Below, piece after piece: positions 7,867 through 25,238 of a stretch of 64,000 nucleotides of DNA. Origin of the DNA: Bordetella genomosp. 8 (GTDB lineage: Bacteria > Pseudomonadota > Gammaproteobacteria > Burkholderiales > Burkholderiaceae_B); contig NZ_CP021108.1 in the NCBI RefSeq assembly GCF_002119685.1, forward strand, positions 6,103,537 through 6,167,536. Reading direction: 5' to 3'. Each line of letters starts with the position of its first letter. Position 1 is the first letter of the stretch. The notes beneath the pieces were generated by a model. It was not told the origin of the DNA. It was given only the letters and a program-made list of their open reading frames with translations, and searched no databases. The translations under genes were made by a program, and so were the position numbers.

Positions 7867-9579
7867 ATGGCGCCGCCGCGCATCCCGACGATGACAGACG
7901 TCCCAACCAGAAGTCGTGGCGCCGGTACCCCAGCGACACGCCAGCCCGCCCCCATCGGCAAGGTGGGTGACAAGCGCTTCACCGCCCAACCTGAATCCGG
8001 ACACCGTACCGCTGCGCTGGCCGGCACCCAGGCCAAGAGCGTCCTGGGCGGTGTACGCCGCCTGCTGCGCACGGCGATGCACGGCTCGCTACCCCGTGCC
8101 GGCAATCCGCTGCGGCATGCACGGTTGAACCTGGACGCCGCCTACGAGTGCCTGCTGAAAACGCTGCTGGGTGGCGCGGAACCGCACGGGCCGCGCATGG
8201 CCTTCGCCCTGGCGGAGACCCTGGCGACGGAAGCTGCCTACGTCGCGGCGGGCGGCCGGCTGGCCTTGCCCCATTCGACCTACCCCAAGCCTGTTCCCAC
8301 GACCGGGCCCCGGTCTGGATCCAGGTCCGGTTCCTCGTTCGTATCCGCGTCCGGTCCGCACACCGATCAACCGAACATGCCCTATGCGCCGCCGCTGGCG
8401 CCGTACGCCTTCACCGAACTGCTGCTGCTGCGCGAGTACCTGCCACGCGTGGCCATGTCGGGCCCCGACCGGATCGCGCCAGGTCCGTGCGGCCGCCTGA
8501 CCATAGAACGGAGCTACAGCGCCGTCGATCGCGAGATTTCGCTGCGCGAGCAACCTTTCGTCGCCGTATTACAGGTGCTGGCCCAGGAAGGCATATCCCC
8601 TGAAGACCTGCAGGGTCCTCTGCGTACCCTGGCGATGGCGGTCAGCATGCGGGAACGGCGCGGGGAAAGCCCCATCCGCTTCCTGAGCGACCTGGCGGAC
8701 AGCCGCAACAACGCCGAACTGGAAAATGCGGCGGCGGCGCTTGCATCGGCGCCGTTGCGCGTGCCCTTCGACACCGCCTCCATTCCAGGCACGCAGGGCA
8801 GGCTGACCCTTTCCGCCTACGACGGCGGGGTCAAGACCTGCGCCCGCGTCCTGAAGAACGCGCTGGACCAATGCATGCGTTCACGCCTGATCATCCGCGC
8901 CCGACTGATCCTGAAGCAAGGCGCCGAGGAAAGCCGTGCCACCTCCGACACATTGCGCAGCGTGTTCGACATGCTGTCGCAAGGCGTGGCCTCGATGAAC
9001 GGCGATGCGCCGTGGACGCGCAGCCAGCGCGACGCCCAGGTCACCACATTGCTGGCGAAGGCCCTGGTCGGCGCGGACGGCCTGGATGTCCAGCGCTACG
9101 TCGCGGGCATGTCCGATGGCACGCTGCGTGTATTCGAACGGCACCTGCCCTTCCTGCCGGCGCCGCGCCGCAAGGCCGTACTGCAGATCATCGAACATGA
9201 ACGCCGCCGGCGCGGCGATGGCGACCCCGGCGCACGGACCGGCGAACGATCCAGCGGGCATCTGTTTTCACGCACCATGGGGCGCGTCGGTATGCAGGCG
9301 ACGCCCATACTCGCGCGGCTGTTCGCCCGCGTACAACTGGACCTGCGGCGCCAGGCCGCCACGGACAACGCCGCCGCGGATCGCGAACCAGCGCCCTCTT
9401 CCGATGCGCTGACCCGGATGTCTTTCGACGTCACGGCCCGCAACAACGGCGATTACGAGGTCTCCGTGACCGCCAATCTCACCCCGCATCGCGGTGACGA
9501 CCCCGTGTCGGTCATCTACAAGAGCCGCATCGCACCCGATTTCAAACCCCTGCATGGGTCGTTCCGCCAGACGCGCTGA
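7867..9579 (+). CDS. Hypothetical protein, 570 aa, no recognised family
   Basis: A long plus-strand frame beside rpoC. I do not recognise a family. The first roughly 80 residues are low in hydrophobics and rich in Pro, Thr, Ser and Arg, and residues about 140-180 are a Pro/Ser/Gly linker (PKPVPTTGPRSGSRSG). Between about 200 and 460 there are mostly helical segments, and the last 60 residues look like beta structure (MSFDVTARNNGDYEVSVTANL). There is no signal peptide or membrane segment. A disordered, Ser/Pro-rich N-terminus on a soluble body is also the build of type III effectors, but nothing here proves that. ATG 7867 or the ATG at 7891 could be the start. It ends at the shared hairpin with rpoC. 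Confidence 0.6.
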   Translation: MAPPRIPTMTDVPTRSRGAGTPATRQPAPIGKVGDKRFTAQPESGHRTAALAGTQAKSVLGGVRRLLRTAMHGSLPRAGNPLRHARLNLDAAYECLLKTLLGGAEPHGPRMAFALAETLATEAAYVAAGGRLALPHSTYPKPVPTTGPRSGSRSGSSFVSASGPHTDQPNMPYAPPLAPYAFTELLLLREYLPRVAMSGPDRIAPGPCGRLTIERSYSAVDREISLREQPFVAVLQVLAQEGISPEDLQGPLRTLAMAVSMRERRGESPIRFLSDLADSRNNAELENAAAALASAPLRVPFDTASIPGTQGRLTLSAYDGGVKTCARVLKNALDQCMRSRLIIRARLILKQGAEESRATSDTLRSVFDMLSQGVASMNGDAPWTRSQRDAQVTTLLAKALVGADGLDVQRYVAGMSDGTLRVFERHLPFLPAPRRKAVLQIIEHERRRRGDGDPGARTGERSSGHLFSRTMGRVGMQATPILARLFARVQLDLRRQAATDNAAADREPAPSSDALTRMSFDVTARNNGDYEVSVTANLTPHRGDDPVSVIYKSRIAPDFKPLHGSFRQTR

Positions 9580-9590
9580 CGGCCCATGCA

Positions 9591-9640
9591 AAAAAAAGCC
9601 CCGCAGGGCCGGACGATACGTCCTTTCCTGCGGGGCTTTA
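9591..9640 (-). terminator. rpoC operon intrinsic terminator
   Basis: A 13-bp perfect inverted repeat (AAAGCCCCGCAGG at 9595-9607, CCTGCGGGGCTTT at 9627-9639) with a 19-base loop. Read on the minus strand it is followed by seven T residues, a textbook intrinsic terminator for the rpoBC transcript. On the plus strand the tail is CTTTACTAC, so it can also serve the convergent 570-aa gene less efficiently. Confidence 0.9.
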
Positions 9641-9667
9641 CTACTGCGGTGATGCGGACAGGCTGCC

Positions 9668-18027
<8,360 letters not shown>

Positions 18028-18095
18028 GAGCACTCCGACTCGAGGTTACTTGGGCCGTAAACCACGGCCCGGGGTGATGCGACGCTGATACGACT

Positions 18096-18139
18096 CCAGG
18101 AAACCCCACTGAACCCCACTGCCAACTAGGGTTTCCTGG
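18096..18139 (-). promoter_or_regulatory. Inverted repeat in rplL-rpoB leader
   Basis: An 11-bp perfect inverted repeat (CCAGGAAACCC, 18096-18106, with GGGTTTCCTGG, 18129-18139) around 22 bases that contain a GAACCCCACTG-type internal repeat. On the minus-strand transcript it forms a hairpin just after the attenuator and before rpoB. In E. coli this interval holds an RNase III processing hairpin; the same role here is inferred by position. Confidence 0.5.
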
Positions 18140-18146
18140 AAACGCA

Positions 18147-18182
18147 AAAGCCCGGGGACGGCAAACTGCGCTGTCCCCGGGC
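18147..18182 (-). terminator. rplL-rpoB attenuator hairpin
   Basis: A 10-bp GC-rich stem (GCCCGGGGAC, 18150-18159, with GTCCCCGGGC, 18173-18182) followed on the minus strand by TTTTGCG. It lies directly after rplL. A partial terminator at this spot is known in E. coli and sets the ratio of L7/L12 to polymerase; the sequence here supports the same arrangement. Confidence 0.75.
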
Positions 18183-18197
18183 AACTGGCAAAAGGTC

Positions 18198-18581
18198 TTA
18201 CTTGACTTCGACCTTGGCGCCAGCTTCTTCCAGCTTCTTCTTCGCAGCTTCGGCGTCAGCCTTGGCGATGCCTTCCTTCACAGGCTTCGGCGCGCCGTCG
18301 ACCAGATCCTTCGCTTCCTTCAGGCCCAGGCCCGTCAGTTCGCGAACGGCCTTGATGACGCTGACCTTGTTTGCACCGGCTTCCGACAGGATGACGGTGA
18401 ACTCGGTCTGCTCTTCAGCAGCAGCGGCGCCAGCGCCACCAGCGGCGGGGGCAGCCACGGCCACGGCGGCGGCAGCAGCCGACACGCCAAACTTTTCTTC
18501 CATATCCTTGATCAGCTCGGACAGTTCGAGCACGGTCATGCCAGCGATGGCGTCAAGGATTTCAGCTTTGCTAAGTGCCAT
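18198..18581 (-). CDS. rplL: 50S ribosomal protein L7/L12
   Basis: The 127-aa stalk protein that recruits translation GTPases. The N-terminal dimerisation domain ([20 protein letters not shown]) is joined by an Ala/Gly/Val hinge at about residues 35-55 to the conserved C-terminal domain ([40 protein letters not shown]). It follows rplJ by 77 bases and precedes the rpoBC attenuator. Confidence 0.98.
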   Translation of the reverse strand: MALSKAEILDAIAGMTVLELSELIKDMEEKFGVSAAAAAVAVAAPAAGGAGAAAAEEQTEFTVILSEAGANKVSVIKAVRELTGLGLKEAKDLVDGAPKPVKEGIAKADAEAAKKKLEEAGAKVEVK

Positions 18582-18658
18582 TTTTCAAGAACTCCAGATT
18601 TTGGTAATGCCAGGTTCGGTGTCGCTTCGTCGACAACGATATTCCGTAAGGGCAGGCT

Positions 18659-19183
18659 TTACGCCGCGGCCTTCTGATCGCGCACGGCGGCGAGGCCACG
18701 GGCGAACTTGGTCGGAACTTCGTTGAGCGTACGTGCAAATTGCGCAATCGGGGCTTGCATGGTGCCCATCAACTTCGAGATCAACTCGTCGCGCGAAGGC
18801 AGCGTGGCCAGGGCCTTGACGCCTTCTTGGTTCAACAGGTTGTTGGGCAGCGAGCCCCCCTTGATGACCAGCTTGTCGTTGGTTTTTGCGAAGTCGGAGA
18901 GCACCTTGGCCGGCGCGACCGGATCAGCGCTGATACCGTAGATCAGCGGACCGGTCAGCTGCTTGGACAACGACTCGAAAGCCGTGCCGTCCACAGCGCG
19001 ACGAGCCAGCGTGTTCTTCAGAACACGCAGGTACACGCCCGATTGACGCGCAGTCTTGCGCAGTACGGTGACAGAGGCGACGTCCAGACCACGGTACTCG
19101 GCGATAACAATCGATTGTGCCTTGGCGACTTGCGCCGAGACTTCCTCGATTACCACCGCTTTCTCTTGGCGATTGAGACTCAC
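18659..19183 (-). CDS. rplJ: 50S ribosomal protein L10
   Basis: The 174-aa stalk base protein that carries the L7/L12 dimers and binds 23S rRNA. It begins [20 protein letters not shown] and contains [18 protein letters not shown] and [18 protein letters not shown], normal for the family. In enterobacteria L10 (with L7/L12) represses its own operon by binding the rplJ leader; the roughly 310-base leader here leaves room for that. Confidence 0.97.
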   Translation of the reverse strand: MSLNRQEKAVVIEEVSAQVAKAQSIVIAEYRGLDVASVTVLRKTARQSGVYLRVLKNTLARRAVDGTAFESLSKQLTGPLIYGISADPVAPAKVLSDFAKTNDKLVIKGGSLPNNLLNQEGVKALATLPSRDELISKLMGTMQAPIAQFARTLNEVPTKFARGLAAVRDQKAAA

Positions 19184-19494
19184 GGTTTGAACACTCCATC
19201 AAAAGACGCTTCAGGCGGGGGCCTGGAACGTCAACCGAATGCGGCGACCTGGTCGAGTTCTTATAAAGAAATCTTCCATGGGACGCCGTCTACGCTGGAT
19301 CCGAACCGTGCGGGCTTCGGGATTAAGCTCGCCGCCTGCGTTGGCGTCCTGCTTGCGAAGGACCCCGTTGCGAAACGGCTTGCTCCAGCGGTCTTTGACA
19401 GCAACGCCCGGATGGATCCGGACGCAGCCCAAAGTTCTGTAAAGCTTCCGGTACCAGGCCTTGTACCCAAGGCCGGGGCCCGGTGAGCCGGCTA
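19184..19494 (-). promoter_or_regulatory. rplJ leader / rplA-rplJ intergenic region
   Basis: A 311-base gap between rplA and rplJ with no credible gene. It should contain the rplJL promoter and the structured mRNA leader used for L10 autoregulation. A possible -10 (TATAAG on the minus strand, near 19260) is visible without a good -35. I cannot draw the RNA fold by eye. Confidence 0.5.
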
Positions 19495-20199
19495 TCAGGC
19501 AGCCGGCGTCGTCAGCGAGGCGATTTCCACGCGCGCGCCGCCGCCCATCGTGGACGACACGGCCAGCTTGCGCAGATACACGCCCTTGGCGGCAGCGGGA
19601 CGCGCCTTGTTCAGGGCATCGACCAGAGCGGCCAAGTTGGTTTGCAGCTGTTCCACGCCAAAGGAGGCGCGACCGATGGTGGCATGGACGATACCCGCCT
19701 TGTCCGTGCGGTATTGCACCTGGCCAGCCTTGGCGTTCTTGACCGCGGTGACCACGTCGGGCGTGACCGTGCCGACCTTGGGGTTCGGCATCAGGCCGCG
19801 CGGACCCAGGATCTGGCCCAGGGCGCCGACCACGCGCATGGTGTCGGGCGAGGCGATGACCACGTCGAAATCCATCTGGCCACCCTTGATGCGTTCGGCC
19901 AGGTCTTCCAGGCCGACGATGTCGGCGCCGGCGGCCTTGGCGGCCTCCGCCTTGTCGCCCTGGGCGAACACGGCGACGCGCACGCTCTTGCCGGTACCGG
20001 CGGGCAGCACCACGGAGCCACGGACCAGTTGGTCGGACTTCTTGGGATCGATGCCCAGCTGCACGGCCACGTCGACGGACTCGTCAAACTTGGCGGCGGC
20101 GGTTTCCTTGATGAGGTTCAAGGCTTCGTTGACCGGGTACAGCTTGGTACGGTCGATCTTTTCGCGCAGTGCGATGGCGCGCTTGGACAGTTTTGCCAT
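19495..20199 (-). CDS. rplA: 50S ribosomal protein L1
   Basis: The 234-aa L1 stalk protein; it binds 23S rRNA and, in E. coli, represses the rplKA mRNA. The L1 signature [20 protein letters not shown] and the [19 protein letters not shown] segment are present and the length is standard. Its start is two bases after the rplK stop, so the pair is translated together. Confidence 0.98.
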   Translation of the reverse strand: MAKLSKRAIALREKIDRTKLYPVNEALNLIKETAAAKFDESVDVAVQLGIDPKKSDQLVRGSVVLPAGTGKSVRVAVFAQGDKAEAAKAAGADIVGLEDLAERIKGGQMDFDVVIASPDTMRVVGALGQILGPRGLMPNPKVGTVTPDVVTAVKNAKAGQVQYRTDKAGIVHATIGRASFGVEQLQTNLAALVDALNKARPAAAKGVYLRKLAVSSTMGGGARVEIASLTTPAA

Positions 20200-20201
20200 G
20201 A

Positions 20202-20633
20202 TCAGATCCCCTCAACCGTGATGCCCATGCTGCGGGCGCTACCGGCGATGGTGCGCACCGCCGCTTCCAGATCGCCCGCCGTCAGGTCGGGTTCCTTGGT
20301 CTTGGCGATTTCCTCGGCCTGGGCGCGCGTCAGCTTGCCGACCTTGTCGGTATGCGGCTTGGGCGAACCCTTCTGCACGCCGGCTGCCTTCTTGATGAGG
20401 ACCGTCGCGGGCGGGGTCTTCATGATGAAGGTGAAGCTCTTGTCCGCGAAGGCGGTGATCACCACCGGAATCGGCAGACCGGGCTCCATGCCCTGCGTCT
20501 TGGCGTTGAACGCCTTGCAGAATTCCATGATGTTCAGGCCGCGCTGACCCAGCGCCGGACCGATCGGGGGAGACGGGTTTGCCTTACCAGCCGGCACTTG
20601 CAGCTTGATAAAGCCGACGATCTTCTTCGCCAT
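20202..20633 (-). CDS. rplK: 50S ribosomal protein L11
   Basis: The 143-aa L11 protein of the GTPase-associated centre. It starts [20 protein letters not shown] and has the conserved [20 protein letters not shown] and the C-terminal [12 protein letters not shown]. First gene of the rplKA pair, 76 bases behind nusG. Confidence 0.98.
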   Translation of the reverse strand: MAKKIVGFIKLQVPAGKANPSPPIGPALGQRGLNIMEFCKAFNAKTQGMEPGLPIPVVITAFADKSFTFIMKTPPATVLIKKAAGVQKGSPKPHTDKVGKLTRAQAEEIAKTKEPDLTAGDLEAAVRTIAGSARSMGITVEGI

Positions 20634-20657
20634 GCTTTGCTCCTTGCGGGTTCAAAC

Positions 20658-20676
20658 GCCCGCGGTCAACGCGGGC
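20658..20676 (-). terminator. Hairpin between nusG and rplK
   Basis: A 7-bp GC stem (GCCCGCG, 20658-20664; CGCGGGC, 20670-20676) with a 5-base loop, followed on the minus strand by GTTTGAA. It may act as a weak attenuator separating secE-nusG from the ribosomal protein genes. Confidence 0.45.
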
Positions 20677-20709
20677 TCCCCGGGGGATTGAGGGTTGATA
20701 CAGCAGTAA

Positions 20710-21243
20710 TCAGGTCTTTTCGACCTGACTGAAATCCAATTCGACAGGCGTGGCGCGACCGAAAATGGTCACCGACACCCGGACCTTGCTCTTTTCGTAG
20801 TTGACTTCTTCGACGTTGCCGTTGAAGTCCGCGAACGGGCCTTCCTTCACGCGCACCATCTCGCCCACTTCGAACAGGATCTTGGGGCGCGGCTTTTCCA
20901 CGCCTTCTTCCATCTGGGAAAGAATCTTTTCGACTTCCTTCTCGGAAATCGGCGAAGGCCGGTTGCCCGAGCCGCCCAGGAAGCCGGTCACGCGATTGGT
21001 GTTCTTGACCAGATGCCACGTTTCGTCGGTAAGATCCATCTCGACCAGGACATAGCCCGGGAAGATCCGACGTTCGGAAATCGACTTCTGGCCGCCCTTC
21101 ATTTCGACGACTTCTTCGGACGGCACCAGGATGCGGCCGAAGGAGGTTTGCAGGCCGGCCCGCTCGATACGTTCGAGCAGCGCCTTGTGCACGCTTTTTT
21201 CCATGCCGGAATAAACATGGACGACATACCAACGTTTGCTCAT
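20710..21243 (-). CDS. nusG: Transcription termination/antitermination protein NusG
   Basis: A 177-aa transcription elongation factor that binds RNA polymerase beta' and couples it to Rho or the ribosome. The NGN domain begins [20 protein letters not shown] and includes [11 protein letters not shown]; the C-terminal KOW domain is [17 protein letters not shown]. It starts 10 bases after secE, the universal pairing. Confidence 0.98.
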   Translation of the reverse strand: MSKRWYVVHVYSGMEKSVHKALLERIERAGLQTSFGRILVPSEEVVEMKGGQKSISERRIFPGYVLVEMDLTDETWHLVKNTNRVTGFLGGSGNRPSPISEKEVEKILSQMEEGVEKPRPKILFEVGEMVRVKEGPFADFNGNVEEVNYEKSKVRVSVTIFGRATPVELDFSQVEKT

Positions 21244-21253
21244 GTGCCGTCCC

Positions 21254-21634
21254 TTATTTCCAGCCCAGCAGCAGGCCGTAAATGATCCACTCGATGCCTT
21301 TGTCGAGCACCCACATGAAAATGCCCATGATGGCCACGAACGCGAAAACGATGCCCGTCATCTGGGTCGTTTCCTTGCGCGTGGGCCATGAGACACGCTT
21401 GACTTCGTTGTAGGACTCGCTGGCGAAACTGAGGGTACGGCGTCCCGGTTCGCTGAACCAGGCGATGACGGCGGCCACGATCAGGCCACCGACGAATACC
21501 CCGATGCGAGCAGCCATGGGCTGTGCGCTCAACACCGAGAATCCAACGATTCCAGCAATGATGACAAGCACCGCCAGGGCAAGTTTCAACCGATCGGCGG
21601 TACTGGTTACGGTTTCGACGCTGGTATTAGACAT
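21254..21634 (-). CDS. secE: Protein translocase subunit SecE
   Basis: A 126-aa inner-membrane clamp of the SecYEG channel. Three membrane segments are visible (about residues 16-35, 43-60 and 92-115), as in the longer proteobacterial form, with the conserved cytoplasmic stretch [19 protein letters not shown] start at the ATG at 21634; the frame can be extended only to a TTG four codons earlier with no better ribosome site. It sits between tRNA-Trp and nusG. Confidence 0.95.
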   Translation of the reverse strand: MSNTSVETVTSTADRLKLALAVLVIIAGIVGFSVLSAQPMAARIGVFVGGLIVAAVIAWFSEPGRRTLSFASESYNEVKRVSWPTRKETTQMTGIVFAFVAIMGIFMWVLDKGIEWIIYGLLLGWK

Positions 21635-21706
21635 TTTGCGCAGCAAGCACGCCGTAGATGCGCAGCTTGCAAAGATTTCCGGCAGGCTGGGGAGAGGAAG
21701 GCGGGC

Positions 21707-21782
21707 TGGCAGGGGCAGTAGGAATCGAACCTACAACCTTCGGTTTTGGAGACCGACGCTCTGCCAATTGAGCTATACCCCT
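21707..21782 (-). tRNA. trpT: tRNA-Trp (CCA)
   Basis: 76 nt with an encoded CCA end. The acceptor is AGGGGTA paired with TGCCCCT, the D-arm starts TAGCTCAATTGGCAGAG, the anticodon loop is CTCCAAA (anticodon CCA) and the T-loop is GGTTCGATTCC. It lies between tuf and secE, as in many proteobacteria, and is probably cut out of the tuf-secE-nusG transcript. Confidence 0.97.
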
Positions 21783-22016
21783 CTAGTCACGCGCTACCGT
21801 AGGCATCCGCACCATCGTGGCCATGACTGAAGCCGCACATTGCGACCCAATTTTGACCCCATTCGTGACGAATGCCACACAGCCAGCTAGAGACCCTGAC
21901 CTTCGTTTCGCCGTCGGTTCGCTCCGGGTTCTGAATGGTCGAACCAAAAACGAAGGATGGAACCTTGCGGAACCATCCATAATACTACTTTTTTCGCTAG
22001 CGTGTCCAGCGAATTT

Positions 22017-22046
22017 CGGGGCGGGGATCAAAAATCCCACGCCCCG
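22017..22046 (-). terminator. Hairpin after tuf
   Basis: A stem of 7 plus 5 bp with one bulged base (CGGGGCG/GGGAT at 22017-22028 against ATCCC/CGCCCCG at 22034-22046) just downstream of the tuf stop. No strong T-run follows, so it is likely a partial terminator or mRNA 3'-end stabiliser that reduces readthrough from tuf into tRNA-Trp and secE. Confidence 0.55.
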
Positions 22047-22060
22047 AGCGGCGTCGTGAG

Positions 22061-23251
<1,191 letters not shown>

Positions 23252-23302
23252 GGCTGACTCCTGACTGGATGTGCGGATCTGACTGAAGTGAAGACAAATG
23301 CG

Positions 23303-23377
<75 letters not shown>

Positions 23378-23437
23378 GTTTAAAACTGGTCCTGCAAATG
23401 CCCGGCCGTCACTGCAAGGCCGCGCACCTTAAAAACC

Positions 23438-23511
23438 TGGAGCGGGTGAAGGGAATCGAACCCTCGTCGTAAGCTTGGAAGGCTTCTGCTCTACCATTGA
23501 GCTACACCCGC
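23438..23511 (-). tRNA. tRNA-Gly (TCC)
   Basis: 74 nt including CCA. The acceptor is GCGGGTG, the D-arm is TAGCTCAATGGTAGAGC, the anticodon loop reads CTTCCAA (anticodon TCC) and the T-loop is GGTTCGATTCC. Second tRNA of the tuf-linked cluster. Confidence 0.97.
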
Positions 23512-23637
23512 GGCGTACCGTTCCCCATCCTGCTCACCGCTGTCGCACCAGACCGCTGCGCCTGCGCGGACCTGCCTTCCGGCCGGCGTGTGACGGATGC
23601 ACCCCCCAGACACTGCAAATCCAGGCCGACTTCGCCT

Positions 23638-23689
23638 GGATTCCTGGTCCGGATTCCACGTGTGGATTCCACGTTTGGATCCCTGTAGA
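23638..23689. repeat. Four imperfect 13-bp tandem repeats between tRNA-Gly and tRNA-Tyr
   Basis: Four consecutive 13-base units begin GGATTCCTGGTCC, GGATTCCACGTGT, GGATTCCACGTTT and GGATCCCTGTAGA. The middle two differ at one base. The surrounding roughly 294-base tRNA spacer has no gene. The array is too short and too degenerate for CRISPR; role unknown. Confidence 0.7.
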
Positions 23690-23805
23690 TGCCTGCATTG
23701 CCGGGATCCGTTGCGACCCCTGCCAGGCATATGAGGACTGCATCAACAACACACGCACGACTTGCAAGCTACTGGCTGTTCGCCGGTCCTCGATCGCGCG
23801 GTCTC

Positions 23806-23892
23806 TGGTGGAGGGGATTGGATTCGAACCAATGTAGGCGCAAGGCCAACAGATTTACAGTCTGCCCCCTTTAACCACTCGGGCACCCCTCC
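23806..23892 (-). tRNA. tRNA-Tyr (GTA)
   Basis: 87 nt including CCA, with the long variable arm of a class II tRNA. The acceptor is GGAGGGG, the anticodon loop is CTGTAAA (anticodon GTA) and the T-loop is GGTTCGAATCC. It is the promoter-proximal gene of the tRNA-tuf transcript. Confidence 0.97.
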
Positions 23893-23907
23893 AGCGGAGA
23901 ACTTGAA

Positions 23908-23936
23908 ATTATGGTGACTTTCGGGGCGGGTGTCAA
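23908..23936 (-). promoter_or_regulatory. Sigma-70 promoter of the tRNA-Tyr-Gly-Thr-tuf operon
   Basis: On the minus strand a consensus TTGACA (23931-23936) is followed after exactly 17 bases by CATAAT (23908-23913), and tRNA-Tyr begins about 15 bases further on. This is the best promoter match in the window and fits a strong stable-RNA promoter. Confidence 0.85.
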
Positions 23937-23990
23937 ATCGCTCGCGGCAAGAAACGGGCCAGGGGTGCCCGATGGCCGGCCGCCAGGAAC

Positions 23991-25181
23991 TCAGGCCTTC
24001 GCCGCCGCGGGCTTCTCGTCCAGGCGGCCGGCCACGGCCGCGCGGAACAGCGCGGCGTATTGGCCGGCATCGAGCGGTACCGGATTGGTGGCGGCGGAAG
24101 GATCCGCGGCAGCCATGCGCCCTACCCGCTCCGCCTCGCTATCGTCCAAACCGATCGCCGACAGCGTATGCGGGATGCCGATGCGTTCGCGCAGCGACAG
24201 TATCCACGCCTGCACGCCTTCGGCGGAAGCGGCGGGCAGCGCCAGGTAGCGGGCCAGGGCCGCGAGCGGCGCGCGTATGGCCTGCGCGTTCGCCTGGACC
24301 ACGTAGGGCATGAGTATCGCGTTGAGCAGGCCGTGATGCGCGTCGTACAGCGCCCCCAGGGGGTGCGCGAGCGCATGCATCGCCCCCAGGCCGCGCTGGA
24401 AGGCCGTGGCGCCCATGCACGACGCGACCAGCATGTGATGGCGCGCGGCCAGGTCTTCGCCATCGGCGACCACGCGCGGCAGGTGATGATGGATCAGGCG
24501 CATGCCTTCCAGCGCGATGCCGGCGGCCATCGGGTGGTACATCGGCGAACAGTACGCTTCCAGGCAGTGGGACAGGGCATCCATGCCCGTCGCCGCCGTG
24601 ACCTTGGCCGGCAATCCGGTGGTGAGGGCCGCGTCCAGGATGACAGCGGCCGGCATGATGCGTGGATGGAAAATAAGCCGCTTGAGCCTGGCCTGCTCGT
24701 CGGTGATGACGGCGACGCGGCCGACTTCCGAACCGGTGCCGGCGGTGGTCGGCACGGCCACGACGGGCGCCATGCCTTCCACCCTGACGCGCCGATAGTT
24801 GTCGCCTTCATCCTCGAAATCCCACAGCGGGCGGTCCTGGCCGGCCATCAACGCGATGGCCTTGCCGGCGTCCAGCGCGGAGCCGCCGCCAAAGGCGACG
24901 ACGCCGTCATGGCCGCCGCCGCGAAACGCCCGTACACCGGCGCTGACGTTGGCTTCGGTGGGATTGCCCTTGATGTCGTGGAACACGGCGCAAGCCAGGC
25001 CCGCGTCGCCGCAAGCCGCCAGCACGCGCTCCAGCATGGGCAGGGCCGCGATGCCCGGATCGGTGACGATCAGCGGCCTGCGCATGCCCAGCCCGGCGCA
25101 CAGCTCCGGCAATTCGGCGATGCGTCCCGGGCCGACCTTGATCGCCGTCGGGTAGTTCCAGTTCACGTGGGGCAGATCCAT
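23991..25181 (-). CDS. Iron-containing (type III) alcohol dehydrogenase
   Basis: A 396-aa NAD(P)-dependent alcohol/aldehyde oxidoreductase. The nucleotide domain shows VAFGGGSALDAGKAIAL and PTTAGTGSEV; the metal domain has the expected Asp/His ligands in ILDAALTTGLP, DALSHCLEAY and MHALAHPLGALYDAHHG. The ATG at 25181 gives MDLPHVNWNYPT, a usual start for the family; the frame extends 13 codons upstream without support. It is third in an operon after the glutamine-synthetase-like and aldehyde dehydrogenase genes, which suggests oxidation of a hydroxyl group in the same pathway. Confidence 0.9.
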   Translation of the reverse strand: MDLPHVNWNYPTAIKVGPGRIAELPELCAGLGMRRPLIVTDPGIAALPMLERVLAACGDAGLACAVFHDIKGNPTEANVSAGVRAFRGGGHDGVVAFGGGSALDAGKAIALMAGQDRPLWDFEDEGDNYRRVRVEGMAPVVAVPTTAGTGSEVGRVAVITDEQARLKRLIFHPRIMPAAVILDAALTTGLPAKVTAATGMDALSHCLEAYCSPMYHPMAAGIALEGMRLIHHHLPRVVADGEDLAARHHMLVASCMGATAFQRGLGAMHALAHPLGALYDAHHGLLNAILMPYVVQANAQAIRAPLAALARYLALPAASAEGVQAWILSLRERIGIPHTLSAIGLDDSEAERVGRMAAADPSAATNPVPLDAGQYAALFRAAVAGRLDEKPAAAKA

Positions 25182-25238
25182 GGCTATCTCTCGTGCTGAA
25201 AGCGCTCGTCCACGCGGCACGCGCGGCGATACCGGTGC

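Noticed and set aside
7459..8105. Two overlapping minus-strand frames of about 200 residues upstream of the 570-aa gene
   Set aside because: Arg/Ser-rich, overlapping the better plus-strand frame, no ribosome site and no motif; only a short hydrophobic stretch is present.
21783..22016. Gap between tRNA-Trp and tuf as a prophage or integrase remnant
   Set aside because: A phrase resembling an integrase end (GACCCAATTTTGACCCCAT) and the tRNA neighbour suggested an attachment site, but there is no integrase frame, no duplicated tRNA end and the locus order is the ancestral one.
23651..23671. CACGTG-centred sequence between tRNA genes as a fifth parS
   Set aside because: Flanks are GATTC/TGGAT, not TGTTT/AAACA; it belongs to the 13-bp repeat array.
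23638..23689. Tandem repeats as a CRISPR array
   Set aside because: Units are 13 bp, directly abutting, without spacers, and no cas gene is present.
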